DNA of 64,000 nucleotides, taken from contig NZ_LT629781.1 of the NCBI RefSeq assembly GCF_900105685.1, positions 2,852,001 through 2,916,000 of the forward strand, in the 5' to 3' direction. The notes beneath the pieces are model-generated. The model was not told the DNA's origin. It made no database searches and saw nothing but the letters and a program-made list of their open reading frames with translations. Below, one piece after another: positions 34,026 to 42,858 of this stretch (positions are counted from its first letter, which is position 1; each line of letters opens with the position of its first letter). This stretch comes from Verrucomicrobium sp. GAS474. Its GTDB lineage: Bacteria; Verrucomicrobiota; Verrucomicrobiia; Methylacidiphilales; GAS474. A program made the position numbers and the translations under genes.

Positions 34026-34084
34026 TGTTATCAAAGTTATCAAGTGGGCCGATAACTTTGATAACATTCGTATAATTCGATAAC
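34026..34084. repeat. GATAAC/GTTATC iteron cluster
   Basis: Five six-base units occur in 59 bp: GTTATC at 34027 and 34036, and GATAAC at 34051, 34060 and 34079. The first four form a perfect inverted repeat of two 16-bp arms (34026-34041 and 34051-34066). There is no T-tract, so it is not a usual terminator. It lies between convergent genes and may bind a protein or mark an element boundary. Confidence 0.6.
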
Positions 34085-34089
34085 ATGAC

Positions 34090-34554
34090 TCAATTCATGC
34101 TCTGTCTTAGTTCACGAGCAATCGCGAGCGATACGTGAGAGACTCGTCCATCGCGACCCTTCTTTAGCGCCTGATTTGCCGCAGCAGCGGCCTTGGATAC
34201 CCGCGGGACCGCGTCGTTGAAAGAGAACTCGATCAAAGGCCACATGATGTCGGCCTCCCATTCACGAACGGCCCTAACGACAGAACGAAATCCGGGAGGG
34301 GGTGGCAGGATGGGAATACCTCGAGCTGCCAGCAACGAGGCGACTTCGGGAAACGCCTCAATAACGGAGGCTGGGACGCACACCCCCTTCTCTCCGGCGC
34401 CCGTTGCAAAATCCTGACTTAAGGCCCTATCGATAAATTCACGTACCGGCATCTGGCCGCGTCGCCCCAGTTCGGCATAGCGGCGGCGGCTCTCGTCGCA
34501 GAAAAGGAAGAGGTGGATCACGGGACCGACCTCGACACGGTCGATAGTGCACAA
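34090..34554 (-). CDS. Hypothetical protein
   Basis: This is an unrecognised soluble protein of 154 residues. The N-terminal third is strand-like (VIHLFLFCDESRRRYAEL). The central part is helical, with a PILPPPPGF segment, and the C-terminus is basic. The GATAAC cluster lies at its 3' end. No function can be assigned. Confidence 0.4.
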   Translation of the reverse strand: MCTIDRVEVGPVIHLFLFCDESRRRYAELGRRGQMPVREFIDRALSQDFATGAGEKGVCVPASVIEAFPEVASLLAARGIPILPPPPGFRSVVRAVREWEADIMWPLIEFSFNDAVPRVSKAAAAANQALKKGRDGRVSHVSLAIARELRQSMN

Positions 34555-34639
34555 GGAGACATCGAGACCTCATTCCCGATGATCGAAGCCGCCAACCGCT
34601 TCGACTTCCTATACGTTCATCCCTTCGTGTGGCGATTTT

Positions 34640-36021
34640 CTAAGCGGGGGCGTCGATCGAGGTGACGTACACCAGTTTCTTGTTCACGAACTCCTCGATG
34701 CCCATGCTTGAAAGTTCTCGGCCGTAGCCCGAGTTCTTGATGCCGCCAAACGGCAATTCCGGCGTCGTCCATGTCGGGTGATTCACAAAAACCATTCCCG
34801 TGTCGATGCGACTTGCGACCCGCTTGCCGCGAGCGACATCCCGGGTGAAAACCGAGCCGCCAAGCCCGAACTCGGAATCGTTGGCCAGCGCCACCGCCGC
34901 ATCCTCGTCCTTGACCCGGAAAAAGAGGGCGACCGGGCCGAAGAACTCTTCCCGAAAGGCGGGGTTGTCCCGCGTGATATCGGCCAAGATGGTCGCCTCC
35001 ATAAATGAGCCGGGGCGTTCGATCCGATTGCCTCCCATAAGCAGGGTGGCGCCGGCGTTCCTCGCCGTCTGAACCTGTTCCAGCAAATGGACCAAGGCTG
35101 ACTCGGTGGAAAGCGGCCCTAGTGTCGTCGCCTCATCCATCGGATCACCTGGCTTGAGGGCTTCCATGGCCGTTTGAAACTGATGAAGAAAACGGTCGGC
35201 CACCGCCTCGACGACGATGAACCTCTTGGCCGCGACACAGCACTGTCCCATGTTGTTCATCTTGCCCCAGAGCGCCCACGCGACCGTCTTGTCGAGGTCC
35301 GCATCCTCCAGGACGATGAAGGCGTCGCTGCCCCCCAATTCCATCGTCGACTTCTTAAGATTCATCCCCGCTCTTCCCGCGACGCGTTTCCCGGCCTCCA
35401 CACTTCCGGTCAAGGCCACCCCCTTGATCCGCGGGTCATCAATGACACGGTTCACCTGATCATGCGAAATCAGCAAGTTCGTGTAGGCACCGGGCGGGGC
35501 TCCCGCCTCAAGCCATAGATCTTCAAAGGCGATGGCGCACTGAGGGACGCACCCGGCGTGCTTCACCATGACGACATTGCCCGCCATCAGATTGGGCGCG
35601 GCGAAGCGAGCCAACTGGTAGTAGGGGAAATTCCACGGCTGCACGCCGAAGAGAACCCCAAACGGCGCGTTTTCAATCACTGCATCACCCGCAACCGTTG
35701 AAAGAGTCCTCGGTGCGAGAAACGTTTCGGCATGCTTCGCATAGTAATGAAGAATGTCAGCACTCAGTAGCACCTCTCCACGAGCCTCGGCGATGAGCTT
35801 TCCCATCTCCAGCGTAACAAGGGAGGCGAACTCATCGATGCGAGAGCAGAGAATATCGGCCGCCGTATTGACCACGGCGGCCCGCTCGGCGAACGACCTA
35901 TGCCTCAATGCTCGAAGCATCCTGCCGCCATTTCAATTGCCTTTTCCAACTGGGAATCGGTCGATTCTTCGAATGTCTTGCCCGTTTTTCCGTCGTACGG
36001 ATTAATGCTTTGATAGCTCAT
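34640..36021 (-). pseudogene. NAD(P)-dependent aldehyde dehydrogenase, one frameshift
   Basis: The N-terminus (MSYQSINPYDGKTGKTFEES) starts at ATG 36021 and ends in CFEH followed by TGA at 35905-35907. The rest of the protein continues in the next frame from about 35920 (RHRSFAERAAVV). One missing G would restore FEHWRHRSFAERA, a typical family junction. The remainder is a full dehydrogenase with MELGGSDAF and the catalytic cysteine in GQCC, similar to succinate-semialdehyde dehydrogenases. A base deletion or a sequencing error explains it. If real, the enzyme is inactive unless translation restarts. It diverges from the P-type ATPase gene. Confidence 0.8.
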
Positions 36022-36066
36022 GGTGTGTTGCTGACCTAATCCTCCCGAACCTGGGAATTTCCCACT

Positions 36067-36081
36067 ATGGGGTATAACCCG
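36067..36081. promoter_or_regulatory. Island palindrome, site 1
   Basis: ATGGGGTATAACCCG has the left half of the island motif and a shortened right half (GGGT-N3-ACCC, centre 36075). It lies 46 bp upstream of the aldehyde dehydrogenase start. I see no well-placed -10 hexamer for it. Confidence 0.5.
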
Positions 36082-36140
36082 ACTTGAGAAAGAACCGGAA
36101 TGCAAGGGTAATGGGGATCGTGCCCAGACATCCACAAAGT

Positions 36141-36183
36141 GAGGTGAACACCCCATAGCACAGCCAATGCTTCCCTGTACTCT
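36141..36183 (+). promoter_or_regulatory. Island palindrome, site 2, and -10 of the P-type ATPase gene
   Basis: GAGGT-GAAC-ACCCC is centred at 36147.5, with ATAG following. TACTCT (36178-36183) is a possible -10 at 30.5 bp from the centre. The ATPase ATG is at 36234. Confidence 0.6.
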
Positions 36184-36233
36184 GTTGTTGCGGAGGGGTG
36201 CGTCCCTCACATCAACCGAAAAATACTCCAACC

Positions 36234-38159
36234 ATGAAAACTCCTTCGGAGCCACCTCCCGCGAGCACGACTCATGCGGTTCCTGTCGCGTTTCCATTCA
36301 GTGGGACGTTTTCCACCTACTGGGGCCGAAAGAGTACCGTCATTGCGGTACTCTCCCTCGGGGCCATTCTCTTACATCTGGTCCTGCGCTTCGTCTTCCA
36401 TGCCGCCTCGGACACATATCGGATACCCCTACTGGCCGCGCTCACTCTCGGCGGTTTACCCCTTCTCTACGACCTGCTTCGGAAAACCCTGAAACGGGAG
36501 TTCGGTTCCGATCTTCTCGGAGGGATTTCGATTATCACCTCCGTTATCCTCGGTGAATACTTGGCAGGTTCCATCATCGTCCTGATGCTGGCAGGGGGCG
36601 AGGCCTTGGAGAGCTATGCTCTGTGTAGCGCCTCTTCGGTATTGTCTGCCCTGGCCAAGCGAATGCCTTCGATTGCGCATCGGAAGGAAGATTCGGGAAT
36701 CGTCGATGTCGGGCTGCCCTCAGTTGTCGTGGGCGACATTCTTCTGATCTATCCTCATGACATCTGCCCGGTCGATGGCGTGGTGATCGATGGGCGGGGC
36801 GTGATGGACGAGTCCTACCTCACCGGCGAGCCGTTCCAGATCACCAAGATTTCCGGCTCCACCGTGATCTCCGGCGCCATCAATGGGGAGTCGGTCCTGA
36901 CGATTCGGGCCGCCAAGGGCGCGGCCGACTCGCGCTACGCGAAGATCATGGAAGTGATGCAGGAGTCCAAAGCTGAACGCCCTCAATTGCGACGCCTGGG
37001 GGACCGCTTGGGCGCGATTTATACGCCGACGGCATTGGCCATAGCCCTTCTTGCCTGGTTCCTCAGCGGGGAAGCCGCGCGTTTCCTCGCCGTTCTGGTA
37101 ATCGCCACCCCTTGTCCTCTCCTCATCGGAATACCCATCGCCATCATCGGATCGATTTCCCTCTGCGCCCGTCGCTCTATTATCGTCAAAAGCCCCATCG
37201 TTCTGGAGCAGATTGCGGAATGCCGTACCGCGATCTTCGACAAAACCGGAACATTGACCTATGGAGAGCCGAAGCTCACCGAGCAGCAGATCGCCTCAGG
37301 GTTTGAACCAAAGGAAGTACTCGCTCTCGTGGCGGGTTTAGAGCGTTATTCAAAACACCCACTGGCCCGGGCCATCCTCGCGGCAGCGAAGGAGCGCTCA
37401 GTGCAGCTCCCGGAAGCCTCTGAGGTCAGCGAACCTCCCGGCCAGGGTTTGAGAGGATCGGTTAGCGGACGCCGAGTTCAAGTGAGCAGCCGCAAGCAGC
37501 TCATATTGGATCAGGTTCCCGGAAGCGATCAACTTCCCCCGGTTACCAGCGGACTCGAATGCGTCGTGGCCATCGACAACCGCTATGCCGGAGTTCTCCA
37601 CTTCCGAGATGCGCCGCGCACGGAAAGCCGGTCCTTCGTGAATCATCTGGGGCCGAAACATCGTTTTGCGCGAGTGATGATCGTCTCCGGGGATCGCGAG
37701 TCGGAGGTCCGTTATCTTGCGAAACAGGTCGGCATCGATGAGATCTACGCCCAACAGAGTCCGGAGGAAAAACTGGCCATCGTTCGGAAAGAAACCGCCG
37801 AAGCGAAAACGCTCTATGTCGGTGACGGGATTAACGACGCACCGGCCATGATGGTCGCTACCGTGGGGATGGCCATTGGCCAGAACAGCGACGTGACGGC
37901 GGCAGCAGCCGGGGTCGTCATTATGGACAACTCACTCGAGAAGGTGGATGAATTCATGCACATCAGCCATCGGATGCGGGTGATCGCGCTGCAAAGCGCA
38001 GTCGGCGGCATGGCACTGAGCATCCTGGGCATGGCCTTCGCCTCCATGGGCTATTTAAGCCCGGTGAACGGTGCCCTGGCCCAGGAGGTCGTCGACGTTT
38101 TGGCTATCCTGAACGCACTGCGAGCCTCTTTTCCTCCCGCAGTGATTCACGATATCTAA
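36234..38159 (+). CDS. P1B-type heavy-metal-transporting ATPase with TPC motif
   Basis: This 641-residue membrane ATPase has the LTGEP actuator motif, the phosphorylation motif DKTGT (D336) and the hinge GDGINDAP. The metal-binding motif of its membrane helix is T292-P293-C294-P, not the CPC of Cu/Zn/Cd pumps. A TPC motif is reported for the P1B-5 group (Ni/Fe-linked). It has no N-terminal CxxC domain and no C-terminal hemerythrin domain. It probably exports a divalent metal across the inner membrane. It is divergent from the aldehyde dehydrogenase and carries an island-type promoter. Confidence 0.87.
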   Translation: MKTPSEPPPASTTHAVPVAFPFSGTFSTYWGRKSTVIAVLSLGAILLHLVLRFVFHAASDTYRIPLLAALTLGGLPLLYDLLRKTLKREFGSDLLGGISIITSVILGEYLAGSIIVLMLAGGEALESYALCSASSVLSALAKRMPSIAHRKEDSGIVDVGLPSVVVGDILLIYPHDICPVDGVVIDGRGVMDESYLTGEPFQITKISGSTVISGAINGESVLTIRAAKGAADSRYAKIMEVMQESKAERPQLRRLGDRLGAIYTPTALAIALLAWFLSGEAARFLAVLVIATPCPLLIGIPIAIIGSISLCARRSIIVKSPIVLEQIAECRTAIFDKTGTLTYGEPKLTEQQIASGFEPKEVLALVAGLERYSKHPLARAILAAAKERSVQLPEASEVSEPPGQGLRGSVSGRRVQVSSRKQLILDQVPGSDQLPPVTSGLECVVAIDNRYAGVLHFRDAPRTESRSFVNHLGPKHRFARVMIVSGDRESEVRYLAKQVGIDEIYAQQSPEEKLAIVRKETAEAKTLYVGDGINDAPAMMVATVGMAIGQNSDVTAAAAGVVIMDNSLEKVDEFMHISHRMRVIALQSAVGGMALSILGMAFASMGYLSPVNGALAQEVVDVLAILNALRASFPPAVIHDI

Positions 38160-38207
38160 GTATACCCTTGAGATGAAAGACAGACAAGGACCGCCTTGGT
38201 CATCGCC

Positions 38208-38744
38208 CTACTTCATCTTCGACTTTAACTTGATCCTTTCACCGGCAACCATGAAATTGCCATTTCCGAGATGATGAATCGTCTTTGGATTTTTCACCTT
38301 CGGGTCGACCCATGCCTTGACGACTTCCAGGAGAAACAGGCAATACTTGTTCACCAGCGTCGTATCGACCACTCGGCATTCGAGATTGGCGAAGCACTCC
38401 GCAATGAGAGGGGCGGCCACCAGCGAGGCAGACCTCGGCGTAAGGCCGAATTTCTTAAACTTGTCCAACTTCACACCCGACGTATTGCCACATCCCACGA
38501 CTTTTTCAGCTATCTCCACCGCGGGGATGCCGATCACACATTCCTTGCTTTCCCGCAATAGACCGAAGGAATAATTGCGATTGCTGATAACGCAGGCAAC
38601 AAGTGGCGGTTCGAACTCGACCATGGTATGCCACGACATCGTCATGATGTCGGGTCGCCCTTTGCCGACGGTCGTGACCATAACCACCGGCCCCGGCTCG
38701 AGCAAGCCATAGACCTTGGACAGAGGAAAGGATCGGGCAGCCAT
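38208..38744 (-). CDS. Flavin reductase-like FMN-binding split-barrel protein
   Basis: This 178-residue protein has the flavin reductase-like fold: PGPVVMVTTVGKGRPDIMTMSW, then FEPPLVACVISNRNYSFGLL (each an abridged conserved block) and ECVIGIPAVEIAEKVVGCG. Such proteins reduce or bind FMN. I use the ATG at 38744, because the upstream 48 codons are out of character for the family. It is last of a three-gene minus-strand cluster with the unknown protein and the histidine phosphatase. Confidence 0.85.
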   Translation of the reverse strand: MAARSFPLSKVYGLLEPGPVVMVTTVGKGRPDIMTMSWHTMVEFEPPLVACVISNRNYSFGLLRESKECVIGIPAVEIAEKVVGCGNTSGVKLDKFKKFGLTPRSASLVAAPLIAECFANLECRVVDTTLVNKYCLFLLEVVKAWVDPKVKNPKTIHHLGNGNFMVAGERIKLKSKMK

Positions 38745-38773
38745 ATTGTGACGTTGCCTCAATAGTTGTTCAC

Positions 38774-39571
38774 TCAGCCGCCAAGAATCAGCGATATGGG
38801 GGCCGCATCTCCCACTAAGGGACTTTCTCGCAGCCGATAGATCGGCTTGATGAACGAATCGGCTCTGAACCCTCTGGGGCCGTCCCATAGTTCAAACCCG
38901 CCGCACTCCTCAAAAAAATCACCAAAGGTCACCAACTCTTCGGCCTTAAGAAGTCGAAGCCGTTTTGGAACAGCGCCTTTAGACGCTGCCTCCGTGACGT
39001 TCAGATCAGGCAGTTTGTGCGGCTTTTTATGGGTCATTTTAACGCCCAAAACAGGTTTTCTTACCGCGGCTCGAACCGTATGAACGGTGGCCGGTCCCGC
39101 CTGGCCGGCAGCCTGCATCGCCCCATCGGCGGCTGCCGCGGCAGCCGCCTCCACACGAAGTTCCAATAAGATGGCGCTTTCGACTGCCCCTTCAATCAGT
39201 CCAACGACTGCATCCTCGATATTGCCACCGACCTTCGCTGTATCCCGAATAGCGACGTGGGCCGTATGACGAATGGTATTCAGGGCATCGTCACCCACTT
39301 CCTTTGTTCCGCGTAACACCCCGATCACGACCCCCTTCGTCGCGTGATTCAGATCGGCGCCAACCTGCACGGCACCGTGAATAACCCCGCTCACTACTCC
39401 GGCGACGGCGTCAGTCGCCCCCTCGCCTGCCATGCCGACATTCTCGATGAGTTTGATCAGACTACCGTGAACCGTATCGACAATCGCCTCGACGATGTTT
39501 TCCGCTCCACGGATCGCGGAAATGATTCGTTCTTTGACCATCTCGACAACGTCTGTCTGTTTGTTTTTCAT
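38774..39571 (-). CDS. Repetitive amphipathic-helix protein, function unknown
   Basis: This 265-residue protein has many short Ala/Gly/Val amphipathic helices with recurring units such as GVVSGVIHGAVQVGADLN and GVVIGVLRGTKEVGDDALN. The pattern recalls phasins and LEA-like stress proteins, but no motif is decisive. The C-terminal third is different (KRLRLLKAEELVTFGDFFEE, then an unusual end). It has no signal peptide. It lies in a stress-gene cluster between a histidine phosphatase and a flavin reductase. Confidence 0.5.
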   Translation of the reverse strand: MKNKQTDVVEMVKERIISAIRGAENIVEAIVDTVHGSLIKLIENVGMAGEGATDAVAGVVSGVIHGAVQVGADLNHATKGVVIGVLRGTKEVGDDALNTIRHTAHVAIRDTAKVGGNIEDAVVGLIEGAVESAILLELRVEAAAAAAADGAMQAAGQAGPATVHTVRAAVRKPVLGVKMTHKKPHKLPDLNVTEAASKGAVPKRLRLLKAEELVTFGDFFEECGGFELWDGPRGFRADSFIKPIYRLRESPLVGDAAPISLILGG

Positions 39572-39576
39572 ATCTA

Positions 39577-40359
39577 TTAAGTGGAAGGCCCAATGGCCTG
39601 TTCAATTACATCGGCTTGATTGGAGTCGGTTCTGGCCGGGGCTTGGACCGGAGCTAATCCAGCCGTAGGAATCTCTCCTCCTTCGTTCTCCCATCGATCG
39701 AGGGCCCGCTGTTTCATCGTCCTTACGTCTCCAAGATGGAGAAAAGGGGCTGCCGGAGCCTCGGACGAAGCGGTATTCCATCGAGCTATGACGGGCACCT
39801 GCGGATGGTGGGGGTCATAGCTTAGGATACTGAGAGAGGCCGTCCCGATTACGAAATGCCGACTCTGCACTACGGGGAGGCCAATCCATCGGGCCGCGAA
39901 GACGCATCCGAATTGACCGTGCGAGAAAAGCGCAACGTTTCCCTTCAACAGGCGTAACCGAGCGATCAGTTCATCGGCTCGAGCGGAAACCTGCCCGGGC
40001 ATTTCTCCACCAAAACAACCTTCCGTGAAGATATCCCAGTCCGGCCTTTCCGCCAGAATGTCGATCGAATGGCGTCCTTCGTAATCGCCGTAATTCCACT
40101 CCGCCAAGTCCTGATCGATTTCGGCAGTGGCATCGAGCCCCGCTAAGACGCACGTCCGCCGAGCGCGCTGTCTCGGGCTGGTAAGAACCCGGGTGAATTT
40201 CACATCGCGCAGCCGCTTCTCAAGTAGGAGGGCCTCTTCCTCACCATGCTCGGTCAAAGGAAGATCTGTCGTGCTGGTGTGTCGACTGGAGATCGACCAA
40301 GCGGTTTCACCATGACGAATGAGGTAAAGGCAAAGGGGGCTGCTTTCGATGTTTATCAT
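39577..40359 (-). CDS. Histidine phosphatase (phosphoglycerate-mutase-like)
   Basis: This 260-residue protein begins LCLYLIRHGETAWS, where the RHG histidine is phosphorylated. It has the conserved second arginine (SPRQRARRT) and the late SHG histidine (ALFSHGQFG). This is the histidine phosphatase branch-1 fold. The last 60 residues are Pro/Ala-rich and not part of the domain. I use the ATG at 40359, because the frame before it adds seven residues only. The substrate is unknown. Confidence 0.87.
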   Translation of the reverse strand: MINIESSPLCLYLIRHGETAWSISSRHTSTTDLPLTEHGEEEALLLEKRLRDVKFTRVLTSPRQRARRTCVLAGLDATAEIDQDLAEWNYGDYEGRHSIDILAERPDWDIFTEGCFGGEMPGQVSARADELIARLRLLKGNVALFSHGQFGCVFAARWIGLPVVQSRHFVIGTASLSILSYDPHHPQVPVIARWNTASSEAPAAPFLHLGDVRTMKQRALDRWENEGGEIPTAGLAPVQAPARTDSNQADVIEQAIGPST

Positions 40360-40474
40360 AATGCGCGTTTCACTTCCCATGCCGCGTTACGGCCATTCTC
40401 TTTTCCACTCGGGCCTCCCATTCTGATTCCGTACGGCCACATAAAGTATAGGGGGAGAAGGCAGCTCGTCCGCC

Positions 40475-40519
40475 ATGGGGTCTTAACCCCATACTCTCGG
40501 CGAGAGGTTCGCGTAGCCT
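40475..40519 (+). promoter_or_regulatory. Island palindrome, site 3, between divergent operons
   Basis: ATGGGGT-CTTA-ACCCCAT is perfect over seven-base arms (40475-40492). TAGCCT (40514-40519) lies 30.5 bp from its centre on the plus strand, ahead of the Mla-type genes. On the minus strand TATACT (40450-40445) lies 33.5 bp away, ahead of the histidine phosphatase gene, so it could serve both directions. Confidence 0.7.
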
Positions 40520-40573
40520 CAGGCCATTAGAAGCCGAGCCTCTTGAAGCAAAGGAGACCGCTACGAGACCATT

Positions 40574-41365
40574 TTGATCCTAAAACTTGGCGCATTCACC
40601 CTCTCTCTCCTGAAAGAGCTTGGCAGCCTAGTCTGGATGGTACGGGAAACGGTTTCGGAAACGATGGAGCGCATCAAAGCCCATCGAACCCCGGTCCGCC
40701 TTGAGCATTTCTTCGAGGAGAGCAACCGCGCCGGAGTCGGTTCCGTGCCGATGGTCATTCTTCTTTCGGTGTTCGTCGGGCTGACCATGGCTTTATTGAC
40801 CGGATATCAGCTCCAGTTCTTCGGCCTCGTCACGCTGGTTCCGGCTGTCGCCTCCGTTTCCTTCACGCGAGAGATGGGACCGCTGTTCACCGGCATTGTC
40901 CTGGCATCCCGCATAGGGGCTGCTTACACCGCAGAATTAGGGGCCATGACGGCCGGGGGTGAAGTCGCCGCCATCGAGGGAATGGGGATTGGAGCGCTGC
41001 GCTATCTGGTCACCCCCCGGATTCTCGCCATCTTCTTCCTGACCCCTTGCCTGACCGTTATTTCAGTCGTCGCCGGCATCTGTGGCGCGGCTTTCATCTC
41101 CGACCTCATGCTGCAAATCAGCTATGGATTCTTCTACGACCAGGTGATCGCGAACCTTTTGGTCAAAGACCTGATGGCCGGCATCGTGAAAAGCTTCCTC
41201 TTCGGCGCAATCATCGGATTGATTGCCTGTTACAAGGGGCTTTCAGTACGGGGCGGTGCCGCCGGGGTTGGCACTGCCACCACCTCCAGCGTGGTCACAG
41301 CCATCAGCGCCGTGATCATCTGCGATTCGTTCTGCAACGTTTTCATCGTCCTCTTCTTCCCATGA
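40574..41365 (+). CDS. mlaE: MlaE-type ABC permease (lipid transport)
   Basis: This 263-residue inner-membrane permease has the MlaE/YrbE fold, with segments REMGPLFTGIVLASRIGAAYTAELG and EGMGIGALRYLVTPR (both abridged family blocks). MlaE works with MlaF and the MCE protein MlaD to move phospholipids between membranes. The most plausible start is TTG at 40574; I found no better ATG. It overlaps the ATPase gene by ATGA at 41362-41365. Confidence 0.88.
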   Translation: MILKLGAFTLSLLKELGSLVWMVRETVSETMERIKAHRTPVRLEHFFEESNRAGVGSVPMVILLSVFVGLTMALLTGYQLQFFGLVTLVPAVASVSFTREMGPLFTGIVLASRIGAAYTAELGAMTAGGEVAAIEGMGIGALRYLVTPRILAIFFLTPCLTVISVVAGICGAAFISDLMLQISYGFFYDQVIANLLVKDLMAGIVKSFLFGAIIGLIACYKGLSVRGGAAGVGTATTSSVVTAISAVIICDSFCNVFIVLFFP

Positions 41366-42129
41366 GAGCCACACAGGACAAAATCGTCGAGATGCGCGGC
41401 GTGAAGCTGCAATTCGGAGACAAGGTGATTCTCGACGGTGTCGACATCTCGGTCGAGGCTCGGGAAGTTCTCGTCATCATGGGCTTGAGTGGTGGGGGCA
41501 AGAGCACCCTGCTGAACCTCCTGCTCGGACTACTGAAGCCCAGTGCGGGAGCCATCTTATTCAAGGGGGCCGATATGACCCGTCTTTCCCGACCCGAATT
41601 GAACCGGGCCCGGACCCATATGGGCATGGTCTATCAGAATGCGGCTCTCCTCAGCTCGATGAACGTTCGCCAAAACATAGGCCTTCCGCTGAGCGAGCTT
41701 ACGGACAAAAGCGACAAGGAGATTGCCGAAATCGTCGATCAGAAGCTTGACCTCGTGGGCTTGAAGGATTCCGGGGAGAAACTCCCCTCCGAACTCAGCG
41801 GAGGCATGCAGAAGAGAGTCAGCCTGGCTCGCGCCCTCGCTCTCGATCCCGAACTCGTCCTCTTCGACGAGCCCTCTGCCGGGCTCGACCCCATCAACAG
41901 CCGCCTCATCGACGATCTCATCGTCCGGTTGCGCGAGCACCAGAAAGTCACCTCCATTGTCGTCACCCATCAAATGGAGAGCGCCTTTACCGTAGCCACC
42001 CGCATGGCTTTTCTTCACGAAGGGAAAATCATTCTCGAAGCGGCACCGGAGACATTCCGACGTTCATCCATCCCCATCATCAATCAGTTTCTCTCGTCCT
42101 ACTCGGATCACGGAAACGCCAAGGAGTAG
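41362..42129 (+). CDS. mlaF: MlaF-type ABC ATPase (lipid transport)
   Basis: This 255-residue ATPase has Walker A GLSGGGKST, signature LSGGMQKR and Walker B LVLFDEPSAGLDP, with the MlaF-typical H-loop THQ. It begins at an ATG overlapping the permease stop. It powers lipid transport with the adjacent permease and MCE protein. Confidence 0.9.
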   Translation: MRATQDKIVEMRGVKLQFGDKVILDGVDISVEAREVLVIMGLSGGGKSTLLNLLLGLLKPSAGAILFKGADMTRLSRPELNRARTHMGMVYQNAALLSSMNVRQNIGLPLSELTDKSDKEIAEIVDQKLDLVGLKDSGEKLPSELSGGMQKRVSLARALALDPELVLFDEPSAGLDPINSRLIDDLIVRLREHQKVTSIVVTHQMESAFTVATRMAFLHEGKIILEAAPETFRRSSIPIINQFLSSYSDHGNAKE

Positions 42130-42131
42130 CC

Positions 42132-42812
42132 ATGCAAATTCATAAAAACGAGATCGCAACGGGAATCCTTGTGCTTGTGACCTTCGGGATCTTTATCACC
42201 GTATTGGTCCTCATTGGAATGCCAGGCCTCATCAAACCGCTCCACTCCTATCGAATCTACTACGATAACGCCGACGGAATTCGACCCGGCGCCTCGGTTC
42301 TTCTTGCGGGGCGCGAGATAGGCAAAGTCACCGCACTCCATTCCCCCGTGCCAATGGCACAACGGCCACCGGGACATCCGGATTACGAGGTCTTGATCGA
42401 TATACGAGTGGCAAGGGATGCTGAGATCTATCGCCATGTCACCGTCCACTTGTCCCAACAGAGCCTCATGGGACAGCAAGTAATTGATTTCGTTCACGGA
42501 GATGAAACGTCGGGGTTGGCCGAAAACCATGCCCTATTTGTGGGGGAACGCGTGCCCGGCCTATCCGAAGCCGTAAGCAATAACATCACGCGACTTACCG
42601 GCCCTAATTCCGACCTCTCCCTCACCCTCCAGAATGCCAAGACCTTCATGGAGACCCTAAATCGATCCAATATTCCCAAGGTGATCGACAACACGGAACA
42701 ACTGACAGACACCCTGAAACGACAACCTTGGCGGCTTCTCTGGCCCAGCACCAAGACGTATCCCGAAGATAACCCTTCGCCCTCTGAAAAAAAGAAGAGG
42801 CTCCCCCAGTAG
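42132..42812 (+). CDS. mlaD: MlaD-type MCE-domain substrate-binding protein
   Basis: This 226-residue protein has one N-terminal membrane helix (GILVLVTFGIFITVLVLI). An MCE domain follows (YRIYYDNADGIRPGASVLLAGREIGKV, abridged). The tail is helical with a proline-rich end. MlaD forms a hexameric lipid tunnel in the periplasm above the permease. The gene starts two bases after mlaF. No MlaB or MlaC gene is present in this operon, so the set is minimal. Its stop codon overlaps an island palindrome that drives dps. Confidence 0.87.
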   Translation: MQIHKNEIATGILVLVTFGIFITVLVLIGMPGLIKPLHSYRIYYDNADGIRPGASVLLAGREIGKVTALHSPVPMAQRPPGHPDYEVLIDIRVARDAEIYRHVTVHLSQQSLMGQQVIDFVHGDETSGLAENHALFVGERVPGLSEAVSNNITRLTGPNSDLSLTLQNAKTFMETLNRSNIPKVIDNTEQLTDTLKRQPWRLLWPSTKTYPEDNPSPSEKKKRLPQ

Positions 42813-42854
42813 GGTTACACCCCATGGCTCCCCTCCCCTGGCAAGGCTACTCTT
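42811..42854 (+). promoter_or_regulatory. Island palindrome, site 4, and -10 of dps
   Basis: TAGGGT-TAC-ACCCCATG spans 42811-42827. GGCTACTCT contains the possible -10 TACTCT (42849-42854), 31 bp from the motif centre and only five bases before the dps ATG. Confidence 0.65.
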
Positions 42855-42858
42855 TCCC

